A DNA stretch of 42,132 nucleotides, taken from assembly GCF_014634805.1 (NCBI RefSeq), contig NZ_BMBS01000007.1, positions 1 to 42,132 on the forward strand. Direction: 5' to 3'. The notes below the pieces were generated by a model, which was not told the DNA's origin, ran no database searches, and saw only the letters and a list, made by a program, of their open reading frames with translations. How positions within the stretch are numbered: the stretch's first letter is position 1; each line of letters starts with the position of its first letter. The position numbers were made by a program, and so were the translations under genes. The stretch is from Leuconostoc falkenbergense. Lineage in GTDB: Bacteria; Bacillota; Bacilli; Lactobacillales; Lactobacillaceae. This document shows positions 27,301 to 36,019 of this stretch, in pieces.

Positions 27301-28716
27301 ATGACAATTGATTGGAAACAAGAAACAGAAACGCGTAAAGAGGCGTTTATTGAGGATTTGAAGTCAATGCTAGCAGTTGAATCTGTACGTGATGACTCAA
27401 AAGCCACAGCAGATGCACCACTTGGTCCTGGGCCCAAAGATGCATTAGTTAAAGTACTGTCGATTGCAGAACGAGATGGTTTTACCACTAAAAACCTTGA
27501 TAACTTGGCTGGTTATATTGAAATTGGTCCAAAGGATGCTGAGGAATATGTTGCTATCTTGGCCCACGTTGATGTCATGCCAGCAGGCGAAGGTTGGGAA
27601 ACAGCACCATTTGAACCTGTTGTGACTGAAGATAAAATCATTGCCCGCGGGGCGTCAGATGATAAGGGACCGGGGATGGCTGCTTATTACGCTTTCAAAA
27701 TTTTGTCTGATTTGAAAGTACCTTTGAAGCGTCGTGTACGATTGATTTTTGGTACCGATGAAGAAAACGACTGGACAGGCATGACACGTTATTTTGAAGT
27801 GGAACCTGAACCAGCATTTGGCTTCTCACCTGATGCTGAATATCCAATTATCAATGGTGAAAAGGGTAATGTCCAAATTTTGATTGACGGTGAAGCTACT
27901 AACAGTGGTTCTGCTAAGTTGGTATCGTTTGAATCTGGATTACGGACTAATATGGTGCCTGGAATTGCTCGTGCTACTGTGCAGTCAGCACAAGCAGAAA
28001 AAATTGTCACTGAATTCCAAGAATATTTGGTGGATAATCCACAGATTTCTGGTTCAACAGAAACAGATGGTGAAGTTGTCAACTTTGTTTTGAATGGTAA
28101 ACAGGTTCACGGCGCAATGCCTGAAACTGGTGAGAACGCTGGTACGTACCTAGCTAACTTCTTGCAAGACTTTGATTTCGGTGGTACTGCTAAGTCATTC
28201 TTGACTTATCTTGGCACACCAGCACATGATGATACTATTGGTAAAAAGTTTGGTGTTAACTACACAGATCAAGTCATGGGACCTTTGTCAATGAACGTTG
28301 GTATTCAAAAGTTTGTTGACGGCGGCAAAGCCTTTATTAACTTCAACTTCCGTTATCCAAAAGGCATTACACCGGAAGAAATTGAAGCTGGTTTGGCCTC
28401 ACAATTGAATGGTTGGGATGTCAAGCCAACCATTGGCGGACACGCGCAAGTGCCACATTACGTTGCACCAAGCGATCCTATTGTGGAAACATTGTTGCGT
28501 GTTTATCACGAACAAACTGGTTTGCCAGCACATGATCAAGTCATTGGTGGTGGTACTTATGGTCGTTTGATGAAGCGTGGTGTTGCCTTTGGGGCATTAT
28601 TCCCAGATTCACCAGACACTATGCACCAAGTTAATGAATTTGCTTTGTTAGATGACTTGTATCGCTCAATCTCAATCTATGCACAAGCAATCGCTGAAAT
28701 TACTAATTTGGATTAA
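27301..28716 (+). CDS. pepV: Dipeptidase PepV (M20 family)
   Basis: PepV (471 aa) is a cytoplasmic zinc dipeptidase of lactic acid bacteria with broad specificity. Zinc and catalytic motifs: LAHVDVMPAGEGWETAPFEP, ARGASDDKGPGMAAYYA, FGTDEENDWTGMTRYF, and the C-terminal IGGGTYGRLMKRGVAFGALFPDSPDTMHQVNEF. AAGG precedes ATG 27301, and TATAAT is at 27262-27267 with no good -35. Length and motif spacing are normal. It is followed by a 32-aa membrane peptide gene. Confidence 0.95.
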   Translation: MTIDWKQETETRKEAFIEDLKSMLAVESVRDDSKATADAPLGPGPKDALVKVLSIAERDGFTTKNLDNLAGYIEIGPKDAEEYVAILAHVDVMPAGEGWETAPFEPVVTEDKIIARGASDDKGPGMAAYYAFKILSDLKVPLKRRVRLIFGTDEENDWTGMTRYFEVEPEPAFGFSPDAEYPIINGEKGNVQILIDGEATNSGSAKLVSFESGLRTNMVPGIARATVQSAQAEKIVTEFQEYLVDNPQISGSTETDGEVVNFVLNGKQVHGAMPETGENAGTYLANFLQDFDFGGTAKSFLTYLGTPAHDDTIGKKFGVNYTDQVMGPLSMNVGIQKFVDGGKAFINFNFRYPKGITPEEIEAGLASQLNGWDVKPTIGGHAQVPHYVAPSDPIVETLLRVYHEQTGLPAHDQVIGGGTYGRLMKRGVAFGALFPDSPDTMHQVNEFALLDDLYRSISIYAQAIAEITNLD

Positions 28717-28778
28717 ATGTTGGTTTAATCTTTGGTCTGTATGATAGCAATAATCAAACAAATCAAAGGAGAAACATT

Positions 28779-28877
28779 ATGGCATTAGTAATTGTAGCTG
28801 GTATTGTAATTATTGGATTCTCGTTCACTAAGGTGTTGCGTGTGACGCAACCGGTGAAAGTTAGAAATAAAAAATAG
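28779..28877 (+). CDS. 32-aa single-helix membrane peptide
   Basis: AAAGGAG lies eight bases before ATG 28779. The product has a hydrophobic helix ALVIVAGIVIIGFSF followed by a basic tail (KVLRVTQPVKVRNKK). This is a typical small membrane protein layout. A terminator follows 37 bases later. It may be co-transcribed with pepV. I do not recognise it, and no function is proposed. Confidence 0.6.
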   Translation: MALVIVAGIVIIGFSFTKVLRVTQPVKVRNKK

Positions 28878-28913
28878 CGCTAACTGATTCTGAATTTTTA
28901 AATCACTAGAAAT

Positions 28914-28952
28914 CTCAAAAACATATTAAACAATATGTTTTTGAGGTTTTTT
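28914..28952 (+). terminator. Strong terminator after pepV and the small peptide
   Basis: A perfect 14-bp stem (28914-28927 with 28932-28945) has an AAAC loop and is followed by T6. Confidence 0.93.
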
Positions 28953-29009
28953 GTTAACGCAATAATTGAATGGATTATGTTGCAAATATTAGACTAAAAT
29001 ACCCGAACG

Positions 29010-29035
29010 AACGTTTGCCTTGGCGGGCGTTTTTT
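29010..29035 (+). terminator. GC-rich hairpin with T run upstream of the permease
   Basis: AACGTTTGC pairs with GCGGGCGTT (three G-U pairs) around a CTTG loop and is followed by TTTTTT. It could be a second terminator, an attenuator, or an operator at the promoter, because it overlaps the proposed -35. Confidence 0.55.
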
Positions 29036-29043
29036 GTTATGAT
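29015..29043 (+). promoter_or_regulatory. Possible promoter of the NCS1 permease (TTGCCT-17-TATGAT)
   Basis: The -35 at 29015-29020 lies within the hairpin at 29010-29035, and the -10 is at 29038-29043. The spacer is 17 bp. Confidence 0.5.
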
Positions 29044-29079
29044 AATTCTAATTGTATTATCATTAAAACGGAGGCAAAT

Positions 29080-30426
29080 ATGGAGAGTCAGGGGATAAAA
29101 GTCGATAATGACCGGCATATCGCGCAGATGGGTTTCTGGGATCAATTGGCAACATGGATTGGTGCGAATGCAAACAATGGTACTTGGTATATTGGCGGTG
29201 TTATTGCGGCGCTTGGTTTGAGTGGTGCTTTGGGTGTCATTTTAATTAGTGGGCCACTCGCTTATGTATTTTTGGCATTAGTTGGTTATATGGGCTACAA
29301 GGTGCGCGCCTCAACAATGAACTTGATGCGACCAGCATTTGGAGTTCGCGGTTCAATCGGACCATCGTTGATTAACGTGGTGCAATTTATGGGCTGGGCT
29401 GCGGTTAATACCTATATTGCAGCAATATCTGTTAGTTACTTATTGGCTGATATTTTTGGTTCGACCAATTTTAAGCCCGGTGGTATCAAAGGTATGGTCG
29501 TTGGTGTTGCGATTATGGGAATTTTACATTTGATTTCAATTTCTCTCGGTCAAAAATCCATTCGATTAATTGAACGAATTGGTATCATTTTGGTGATTGC
29601 CTTGGTCATTTGGGAGACTATCGTGGTCTTGCGAGAAGTATCATTACAACAAATTTTAGCTTGGCATGCACCAACTGCAGCACATCTATCATTTGGAACT
29701 GCTATTGACGTTTTTGCGGCTTTTAATTTGGCATGGGTGACGGCGGCAGCGGACTTTACGCGTTTTTCAAAAAATAAATCATCTGCAACCAAGGCGCCAT
29801 TTATTGGTGCAACGCTTGGTCTGTATTGGTTTGCCATTGTTGGCTCATTAACTACGATTGCCGCTGCTGTCAGTACAAATGCGTTTAATCCAGATAGTTC
29901 TGATCCCTCAACTGTTGCGTCAAAGTTGGGACTGGGTGTCTTAGCATTGATTGTGATTATGCTGACGTCAACCACAGCAAATGCGGTTAATTTAATGGCA
30001 GCGGGGTCAGCGTTCAATAATATTTTGCCAAAAATTAAGCTGACACCATCGCTCTGGATTGTTACCATCATTGCCACGTTGATGAGCTTTATTCCATTTA
30101 TTTTTGGTGGGTTTATCAACACGTTTATTTGGTTTTTAGATATGGTGGGGATGATTTTAGGACCTGAAATTGCTATTCTACTGGTTGATTTTTTCTGTGT
30201 CCGTAGTAAAAATTATGACACCCATCAATTTAGCAAAATAGATGGGAAATACTGGTATCAAGCTGGTTTCAATGTTCGGGCCTACATCACTTGGGTGATT
30301 AGTATTGCCGTGTATTTTGGTTTGCAACAAGTAACACTGGTCACAGACACAGTTGGTTCAACTTGGCTAACCATGCTATTTGCAGCTGGATTGTATGCTG
30401 TATTATCGTTAAAAAAAGCAATGTAA
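29080..30426 (+). CDS. NCS1-family nucleobase/cytosine-type permease
   Basis: This 448-aa protein has about 12 hydrophobic segments and resembles the nucleobase:cation symporter-1 family (CodB, CytX). N-terminal signatures: GFWDQLATWIGANANNGTWYIGGV and MRPAFGVRGSIGPSLINVVQFMGW, with AADFTRFSKN in the middle. The substrate may be cytosine, hydroxymethylpyrimidine or another nucleobase; sequence alone does not decide. I chose ATG 29080 because GGAGG precedes it; the frame is open upstream to 29020 through the leader hairpin, which is unlikely to be coding. No cytosine deaminase or thiamine gene is adjacent. Confidence 0.85.
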   Translation: MESQGIKVDNDRHIAQMGFWDQLATWIGANANNGTWYIGGVIAALGLSGALGVILISGPLAYVFLALVGYMGYKVRASTMNLMRPAFGVRGSIGPSLINVVQFMGWAAVNTYIAAISVSYLLADIFGSTNFKPGGIKGMVVGVAIMGILHLISISLGQKSIRLIERIGIILVIALVIWETIVVLREVSLQQILAWHAPTAAHLSFGTAIDVFAAFNLAWVTAAADFTRFSKNKSSATKAPFIGATLGLYWFAIVGSLTTIAAAVSTNAFNPDSSDPSTVASKLGLGVLALIVIMLTSTTANAVNLMAAGSAFNNILPKIKLTPSLWIVTIIATLMSFIPFIFGGFINTFIWFLDMVGMILGPEIAILLVDFFCVRSKNYDTHQFSKIDGKYWYQAGFNVRAYITWVISIAVYFGLQQVTLVTDTVGSTWLTMLFAAGLYAVLSLKKAM

Positions 30427-30468
30427 CCTTAAATGGTAAAATTTAGATGCTTATTCACGACAAAATAG

Positions 30469-30497
30469 TTGTGATATTCGTAAATTTAGTCTAAAAT
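30469..30497 (+). promoter_or_regulatory. Promoter of tig (TTGTGA-17-TAAAAT)
   Basis: The -35 is at 30469-30474 and the -10 at 30492-30497, with a 17-bp spacer, 31 bases upstream of the tig ATG. Confidence 0.75.
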
Positions 30498-30528
30498 TAG
30501 ATAGTATTGAAAACTCGGAGGAAATAAC

Positions 30529-31824
30529 ATGTCTAAGTGGACACCAGCCGCGGATGAAAAAAACCAAGGCACATTAGAATTTGAAATCTCACGCGCAACA
30601 GTTGAAGAAGGTTTGGATAAAGCTTTCCAACGTAATAAAAATCAGGTTTCAATCCCTGGATTCCGTAAAGGAAAAGTGACAAAGCAACTCTTTTTCCAAA
30701 AGTTTGGTGAAGAAGCTTTGTATCAAGAAGCAATGGATATTGTTTTGCCAGCCGCTTATGAAGCAGCTGTTGACGAAGCTGGTGTGACACCAGTTGGTCG
30801 TCCAAATATCGAACCAGTCTCAATGAACAAGGGTGAAGCTTGGACTTTGAAAGCTGAAATTACAACTGCACCTGAAGTGAAGTTGGGTGACTATTTGAAC
30901 CTTGAAGTTGCTGCTCAAGATGAAGAAGTGACTGACGCTGACGTTGATGCCGAAATCAAGCGTTTGCAAGAAGGACAAGCAGAACTTGTTTTGCAAGAAG
31001 AATCAGTTAAGGCAGAAAACGGCGATACTGTTGTTATTGACTTTGATGGTTCTGTTGATGGCGAACATTTTGATGGCGGTCAAGCCAACGACTTTTCATT
31101 GGCATTGGGCTCAGGTCAATTCATTCCTGGCTTTGAAGAACAATTGGTAGGTCACACAGCAGGTGAAGATGTGAACGTTAATGTTACGTTCCCTGAAGAC
31201 TATCAAGCTGCTGATTTGGCTGGCAAGGAAGCCTTGTTTGAAGTTAAGATTCATGAATTGAAGCGCAAGGAATTGCCTGAATTGGACGACGAATTTGCCA
31301 AGGATGTCGATGAAGAAGTTGAAACATTGGCAGAATTGAAAGAAAAGACTGCTAAGAAGTTAGCTGAAACTAAAGCTGAAAGTGCTAAAGAAGCATTTGA
31401 AGACGCAGTCATCACTAAGGCAGTTGACAATGCTTCAATCGACGGTGACAAGATTCCAGATGCTATGATTGATGAAGATGTTCATCGTCAAATCGATCAA
31501 TATTTGGGACAATTGCAACAACAAGGCATTTCTCGTGAAATGTTCTTCCAAATTTCAGGTCAAACTGAAGATGATTTGCACAAGCAATTCGAAGACGGCG
31601 CAGCAACTCGCGTTAAGACTAGCCTTGTACTTGAAGCAATTGTTAAAGCAGAAGGTATTGAACCATCAGAAGAACAAGTTACTGAAGAAATCAACAACTT
31701 GGCTTCACAATACAACATGGACGCTGCACAAGTACGTGCAACTTTGTCAGATTCATTGTTGAAGCATGACATTGCGATGCGTGAAGTCATTAAGAAAGTG
31801 ACTGACTCTGCTAAAGCAGTATAA
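30529..31824 (+). CDS. tig: Trigger factor, ribosome-associated chaperone
   Basis: Trigger factor (431 aa) binds nascent chains at the ribosome tunnel exit and has a peptidyl-prolyl isomerase domain. The ribosome-binding loop is VSIPGFRKGKVTKQLF near residue 40, the FKBP-like PPIase domain spans about 150-245 (GDTVVIDFDGSVDGEHFDGG), and the rest is the C-terminal helical chaperone domain. GGAGG precedes the ATG. It has its own promoter and terminator. The usual neighbour clpX follows. Codon use is noticeably optimised, as expected for an abundant protein. Confidence 0.97.
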   Translation: MSKWTPAADEKNQGTLEFEISRATVEEGLDKAFQRNKNQVSIPGFRKGKVTKQLFFQKFGEEALYQEAMDIVLPAAYEAAVDEAGVTPVGRPNIEPVSMNKGEAWTLKAEITTAPEVKLGDYLNLEVAAQDEEVTDADVDAEIKRLQEGQAELVLQEESVKAENGDTVVIDFDGSVDGEHFDGGQANDFSLALGSGQFIPGFEEQLVGHTAGEDVNVNVTFPEDYQAADLAGKEALFEVKIHELKRKELPELDDEFAKDVDEEVETLAELKEKTAKKLAETKAESAKEAFEDAVITKAVDNASIDGDKIPDAMIDEDVHRQIDQYLGQLQQQGISREMFFQISGQTEDDLHKQFEDGAATRVKTSLVLEAIVKAEGIEPSEEQVTEEINNLASQYNMDAAQVRATLSDSLLKHDIAMREVIKKVTDSAKAV

Positions 31825-31840
31825 ATGAGTTTGATTTTAA

Positions 31841-31867
31841 GAGCACTTCAGGTTGAGGTGCTTTTTT
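31841..31867 (+). terminator. Terminator after tig
   Basis: AGCACTTCA pairs with TGAGGTGCT (one G-U) and is followed by T5 or more. Confidence 0.88.
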
Positions 31868-31895
31868 ATTTTAGTAGAATTAAAGTTAGTATGGT

Positions 31896-31923
31896 TTGTA
31901 AGAAGACTATAAAATAGTATAAT
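31896..31923 (+). promoter_or_regulatory. Promoter of clpX (TTGTAA-16-TATAAT)
   Basis: The -35 is at 31896-31901 and the consensus -10 at 31918-31923. A small palindrome AGTATCATACT (31924-31934) covers the start site. No CtsR heptad or CIRCE element was seen. Confidence 0.75.
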
Positions 31924-31985
31924 AGTATCATACTGTTTAACTAAAATATTATTGATATTAAAAGATCAATCAAAAAGGGAAAATA

Positions 31986-33233
31986 ATGGCGAATACACCA
32001 AATTTTGAAGAAGAAGTACATTGCAGTTTTTGTGGTAAATCTGCCAGTGAAGTTAAAAATATTGTTGCGGGACCAAATGGTGTCTATATTTGTAACGAAT
32101 GTGTCGCTTTGGCGCAAAACATTATTCAAGAAGAATTAACCACCTCGCAAGCGGCCCAAGTCTTATCATTGCCAACACCACATGAAATCGTGGCTGAGCT
32201 AAACGATTATGTCATCGGTCAAGAAGACGCTAAGAAGACGTTGGCTGTCGCCGTTTATAATCATTACAAGCGTATCAATGAAAATGTTGCACCAACCACG
32301 GACGTTGAATTACAAAAATCAAACATTGCCTTAATCGGACCAACTGGTTCAGGAAAAACATATTTGGCGCAGAGTTTGGCGCGTATTTTGAATGTGCCAT
32401 TTGCCATTGCTGATGCCACCACTTTAACTGAGGCAGGGTATGTTGGTGAAGACGTTGAAAACATTATTTTGAAGTTGTTGCAAGCAGCTGATTTCAATGT
32501 CGAGGCAGCCGAACACGGCATCATTTACGTCGATGAAATTGACAAAATTGCCAAGAAATCTGAGAATGTTTCAATCACGCGTGACGTTTCTGGTGAAGGT
32601 GTCCAACAAGCGTTGCTTAAAATGCTAGAAGGAACCATTGCCAGCGTGCCACCCCAAGGTGGTCGTAAGCATCCGCAACAAGAGTTAATTCAGGTTGACA
32701 CGACCAACATTTTGTTTATCGTTGGTGGTGCTTTCGCAGGTATCGACACGATTATCAAGGAACGTTTGGGTGAACGAGTCATCGGCTTCGGTTCAGACGC
32801 TAATGAAAACGCAGTTGCCCTCAATGACGAAAATATTCTTCGCCATGTGCAACCAGAGGATATGACCAAGTTTGGCTTAATTCCAGAATTTATTGGTCGT
32901 TTGCCAATTGTGACCGTGTTAGATGAATTAAAAGTGGCTGACTTGGCACGCATTTTGACAGAACCTAAAAACGCGCTCATTAAGCAATACACAACACTTT
33001 TGGGCTTAGATGATGTTGAACTTGAGTTCCAACCAGATGCATTAGAAGCAATGGCCAAACTAGCCATCAAACGCCATACTGGCGCGCGTGGCCTACGCTC
33101 AATCATTGAAAACGTCATGAAGGATGTCATGTATGATATCCCAAGTCGTGATGATGTGGCGAAAGTCATTATCACCGAAGCAAGTGTTGAAAAAGGTGAG
33201 CAACCAGAGCTACAACTTAAAAGGGAGGCTTAA
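31986..33233 (+). CDS. clpX: ATP-dependent Clp protease, ATP-binding subunit ClpX
   Basis: ClpX (415 aa) is the AAA+ unfoldase that feeds ClpP. The N-terminal zinc-binding domain has four cysteines: CSFCGKSA and YICNECV. The AAA+ domain has Walker A GPTGSGKT, Walker [12 protein letters not shown], the GYVGEDVEN pore loop, the [19 protein letters not shown] segment, sensor region [11 protein letters not shown], and [19 protein letters not shown] precedes ATG 31986. engB starts three bases after its stop with its ribosome-binding site inside the clpX end, so the two are coupled. Confidence 0.97.
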   Translation: MANTPNFEEEVHCSFCGKSASEVKNIVAGPNGVYICNECVALAQNIIQEELTTSQAAQVLSLPTPHEIVAELNDYVIGQEDAKKTLAVAVYNHYKRINENVAPTTDVELQKSNIALIGPTGSGKTYLAQSLARILNVPFAIADATTLTEAGYVGEDVENIILKLLQAADFNVEAAEHGIIYVDEIDKIAKKSENVSITRDVSGEGVQQALLKMLEGTIASVPPQGGRKHPQQELIQVDTTNILFIVGGAFAGIDTIIKERLGERVIGFGSDANENAVALNDENILRHVQPEDMTKFGLIPEFIGRLPIVTVLDELKVADLARILTEPKNALIKQYTTLLGLDDVELEFQPDALEAMAKLAIKRHTGARGLRSIIENVMKDVMYDIPSRDDVAKVIITEASVEKGEQPELQLKREA

Positions 33234-33236
33234 CTG

Positions 33237-33830
33237 ATGGACGTGCATAATGTTGAAATGGTGATGAGCGCCGTCTCAGCCACCCAATATCCAACTGATG
33301 GTAAACCTGAAATTGCCCTTGTTGGTCGCTCAAATGTCGGTAAATCGTCATTGACCAACACATTGATTAACCGCAAAAACTTTGCCAGAACATCATCACA
33401 ACCGGGGAAGACGCAAACGTTGAACTTCTATAATGTGGAAGACCAATTATATTTCGTTGACGTGCCTGGTTATGGTTACGCGAAAGTATCAAAGAAGCAA
33501 CGCGAAGCGTTCGGTCACATGATTGAAGAGTACATCACATCACGCAAGCAATTACGCGGTGTAATCAGCTTAGTTGACGCCCGCCATGATCCTAGTGATG
33601 ATGACATATCTATGTACGAATGGTTGCATTATTACAATATTCCAATCTTGGTTGTTGCGACCAAATCAGACAAAATATCACGCAGTCGTTTTAATAAATA
33701 TGAATCAAATATCAAGCGCACACTTGGTTTTGACGAAGAAGACAGTGATTTTCAATTTTTCTCATCGGAAACGAAATATGGTAAAGATGAAGTGTGGCAA
33801 TGGATTGAGTCACATCTCAATCAAATATAA
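33237..33830 (+). CDS. engB: Ribosome biogenesis GTP-binding protein EngB/YsxC
   Basis: EngB (197 aa) is an essential GTPase for 50S subunit assembly. G1 is [16 protein letters not shown]3 is [10 protein letters not shown]4 is ATKSDK, with SSETKYG near G5. AAGGGAGG lies in the clpX 3' end. The order clpX-engB is typical of Bacillota. A bidirectional-looking hairpin follows, separating it from the convergent lacS. Confidence 0.96.
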   Translation: MDVHNVEMVMSAVSATQYPTDGKPEIALVGRSNVGKSSLTNTLINRKNFARTSSQPGKTQTLNFYNVEDQLYFVDVPGYGYAKVSKKQREAFGHMIEEYITSRKQLRGVISLVDARHDPSDDDISMYEWLHYYNIPILVVATKSDKISRSRFNKYESNIKRTLGFDEEDSDFQFFSSETKYGKDEVWQWIESHLNQI

Positions 33831-33841
33831 TTTTAAAGATG

Positions 33842-33876
33842 CAAAAGGCCTAAAGTATATGACTTTAGGCCTTTTG
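33842..33876. terminator. Bidirectional terminator between engB and lacS
   Basis: A perfect 15-bp stem (33842-33856 with 33862-33876) has an ATATG loop. The stem ends TTTTG on the plus strand and likewise on the minus strand, serving both convergent genes. Confidence 0.9.
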
Positions 33877-33902
33877 TTACGTATTATAATATGATCGGTA
33901 TT

Positions 33903-35834
33903 TTAGCCATTATTTTCAAGCGTCAAAATGACATCGTCTTTATCGACTAAGCTTCCGAGTGGTTTCTTTAATGTCAATGTGTCATCGGCACTAGAATTAG
34001 TGATGGTAACAATAACTGTATCATCATATCCAGCATCTTTAATAGCTTTATCCCAGAACTCAATGAGTAAATCACCACGCTTGACGTGTTGACCACGTTC
34101 AAAGTAAGTCACGAAGCCAGTACCTTGCATAGCTACCGTCCCAATACCAATGTGGATTAATGTTACGACACCAGTATCAGAGACAAGTCCAACAGCGTGT
34201 CGAGTAGAAAAGGCAATTCTAACGGTACCATCAAATGGTGCGTATACGCGACCATCAGAAGGCTTAATAGCAAATCCTTGACCAAGCGCGCCATTGGCAA
34301 ATATAGGATCATTTACTGATGCTAAATCAACAAGCTCACCGGCGATTGGTGCGTTGTAGTCATGCGCACCAGCTTCAATTTTTGTTGATGTCGTGACAGG
34401 GTTTTCAGAATCATCAGCTAATTGCTTACCCCAAGTGCGTTCCAATTGATCAACAATTTCAGCGTGCTTCTTTTCTGTTAATGTGACCTTGAGATAGAAT
34501 ACATACGTACCAATTAAAATAATAACAATTGGCAAACCAAACATAATGAGTTTAAAAGTAACTTGACCTGAAGCGCTAACAGAAGCAGCAGTGGCACCAG
34601 TTGTCATACCAGCAGCAACAGCTGTTAAGCCTACGACACCGTTTGAAATGGCACCAGCTAGCTTGTCTAGCAATGGTCGAACTGACAATGTTAGTGATTC
34701 ATCACGGTGGCCTAACTTAAGCTGACCATATTCAACAGAATCGGAAATGGTCATCAAGACAACCAAGAAGACTAGGGGCTGTGGAATAGCGAACAGTACA
34801 GCAGCGATTAAGACCATTGGCAATGATTGACCAGCAAATACAAACAAAACCAAGGCGATGATCATTGTCAAAATGCACCAGAAGAAGAGATTACGACGGT
34901 TAAGCTTATCAGCTAACTTTGGGAATAGTGAGACAGACAGCAAGCCAGTTACAATATTGAGACTAGCAAAAATTGAGAAAGCAGATGAATTACCCAAAAT
35001 AAAAGTAAAGTAATACAGTTCCAGCGAGTTGACGAGTGTAACCCCAGTTGTGTAGAGCCCATAAGAGAGGGCAATCCACATCAATTGATCGTTATGAGTT
35101 AAAATGTGAATAACTTTTTTGAAAGTGGTTTTTTCTTTATTTTTACGAAGATCTGAATCGACTTTTTTGGTACCGATACCAACAGCTACGGCACTTAACC
35201 AAGCGATAGTTGCAACAATCACAGCAAACCAGAACCAGCCACGAGTATCACCCGTGCCACCATTTGAATTCAAAGAAAAGAAAAGAACAAGTGGCATGAC
35301 GACTACACCAACTAAATTACCACCGATAGTTGACCCGATTCGAGCAAATGTGGCTGTTTTTTCATGTTCACGAGAATCAAATGTTAACGCAGGAATCATT
35401 GACCAAAATCCAATATCTTTGAATGAATAGAAAATATCCATAATGATGTATATAAAACCAAAGATGATTAAGTAAAGCAGTGGATTTGATTTGTTCAAAC
35501 CGCCCATATTCGTGAACAAAATAATTAAGGCAATAGAACCGACAGTACCGCCAACAACCACCCAAGGCTTGAATTTACCCCAACGAGTGCTTGTATTATC
35601 AATTGCGTTACCAATAAATGGATCAATTGCCAATTCAACGAAACGCAATAGGAAGATAATCAACGTGATGTAACTAATCATTTTGTCATTCTGTGCAGCG
35701 TTACCACTATTAAACAAGTGTGTTGTCACAAACATAATGAAATAAGTTGACAATGTAGCGAAAAACATATCGTTACCGAATGCACCAAACGCATAGGAAA
35801 CGCGAGAGGTCATCGATTGCTTGTTAGACTTCAT
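33903..35834 (-). CDS. lacS: Galactoside permease LacS, GPH transporter with C-terminal EIIA domain
   Basis: This 643-aa protein has a 12-helix glycoside-pentoside-hexuronide symporter domain (about 1-460) and a C-terminal EIIA-Glc-like domain. The carrier imports lactose, melibiose or raffinose with H+ or in exchange for galactose. Carrier signatures include SYAFGAFGNDMFF and DPFIGNAIDNTSTRWGKFKPWV. In the EIIA part the phosphorylatable His is near residue 561 (TLIHIGIGTVAMQ). I chose ATG 35834 because AAGGAG precedes it; the open frame extends 11 codons further. A cre-like box lies upstream. It is divergent from galR-aga and fits melibiose or raffinose uptake. Confidence 0.94.
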   Translation of the reverse strand: MKSNKQSMTSRVSYAFGAFGNDMFFATLSTYFIMFVTTHLFNSGNAAQNDKMISYITLIIFLLRFVELAIDPFIGNAIDNTSTRWGKFKPWVVVGGTVGSIALIILFTNMGGLNKSNPLLYLIIFGFIYIIMDIFYSFKDIGFWSMIPALTFDSREHEKTATFARIGSTIGGNLVGVVVMPLVLFFSLNSNGGTGDTRGWFWFAVIVATIAWLSAVAVGIGTKKVDSDLRKNKEKTTFKKVIHILTHNDQLMWIALSYGLYTTGVTLVNSLELYYFTFILGNSSAFSIFASLNIVTGLLSVSLFPKLADKLNRRNLFFWCILTMIIALVLFVFAGQSLPMVLIAAVLFAIPQPLVFLVVLMTISDSVEYGQLKLGHRDESLTLSVRPLLDKLAGAISNGVVGLTAVAAGMTTGATAASVSASGQVTFKLIMFGLPIVIILIGTYVFYLKVTLTEKKHAEIVDQLERTWGKQLADDSENPVTTSTKIEAGAHDYNAPIAGELVDLASVNDPIFANGALGQGFAIKPSDGRVYAPFDGTVRIAFSTRHAVGLVSDTGVVTLIHIGIGTVAMQGTGFVTYFERGQHVKRGDLLIEFWDKAIKDAGYDDTVIVTITNSSADDTLTLKKPLGSLVDKDDVILTLENNG

Positions 35835-35874
35835 AATTGTATTCTCCTTTTCGATATCAGCTAACACAGTTAAT

Positions 35875-35888
35875 AGTAAGCGCTTTCA
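35875..35888 (-). promoter_or_regulatory. cre-like box upstream of lacS
   Basis: On the minus strand it reads TGAAAGCGCTTACT, with the central AGCGCT and arms of the cre consensus. It lies 41 bases upstream of the lacS ATG. Promoter elements around it are not clear. Confidence 0.7.
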
Positions 35889-35898
35889 AAAGAAAAAG

Positions 35899-35934
35899 AA
35901 ATACTTTTTACTAAATATTTAGTAAAAAGTATTT
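35899..35934. promoter_or_regulatory. 36-bp perfect palindrome between lacS and galR, probable GalR operator
   Basis: The left half is AAATACTTTTTACTAAAT, and the right half is its exact reverse complement with no loop. Each arm contains the TTTAGTAAA core found again at 37042-37052 and 37074-37084. Placement between divergent lacS and galR fits control of both by the LacI-family protein encoded next to it. Binding is inferred. Confidence 0.75.
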
Positions 35935-35972
35935 TATCGCAATTTGTTGTAAAATAATAAAAGAACCTTTAC

Positions 35973-35994
35973 TGTGATAAAGACTGATATCACA
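35973..35994. repeat. Inverted repeat TGTGATA-N8-TATCACA in the galR leader
   Basis: The arms at 35973-35979 and 35988-35994 are perfect. It could be an operator or an RNA hairpin just upstream of the galR ribosome-binding site region. Confidence 0.5.
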
Positions 35995-36019
35995 ACATTG
36001 ACGAGTTGAGGAAGAATAT

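Noticed and set aside
29001-29018. PurR box upstream of the NCS1 permease
   Set aside because: Only the CCGAAC core matches, with flanks off consensus and no second arm at the usual distance.
31924-31934. CtsR or CIRCE heat-shock operator before clpX
   Set aside because: The short palindrome AGTATCATACT matches neither the CtsR heptads nor CIRCE.
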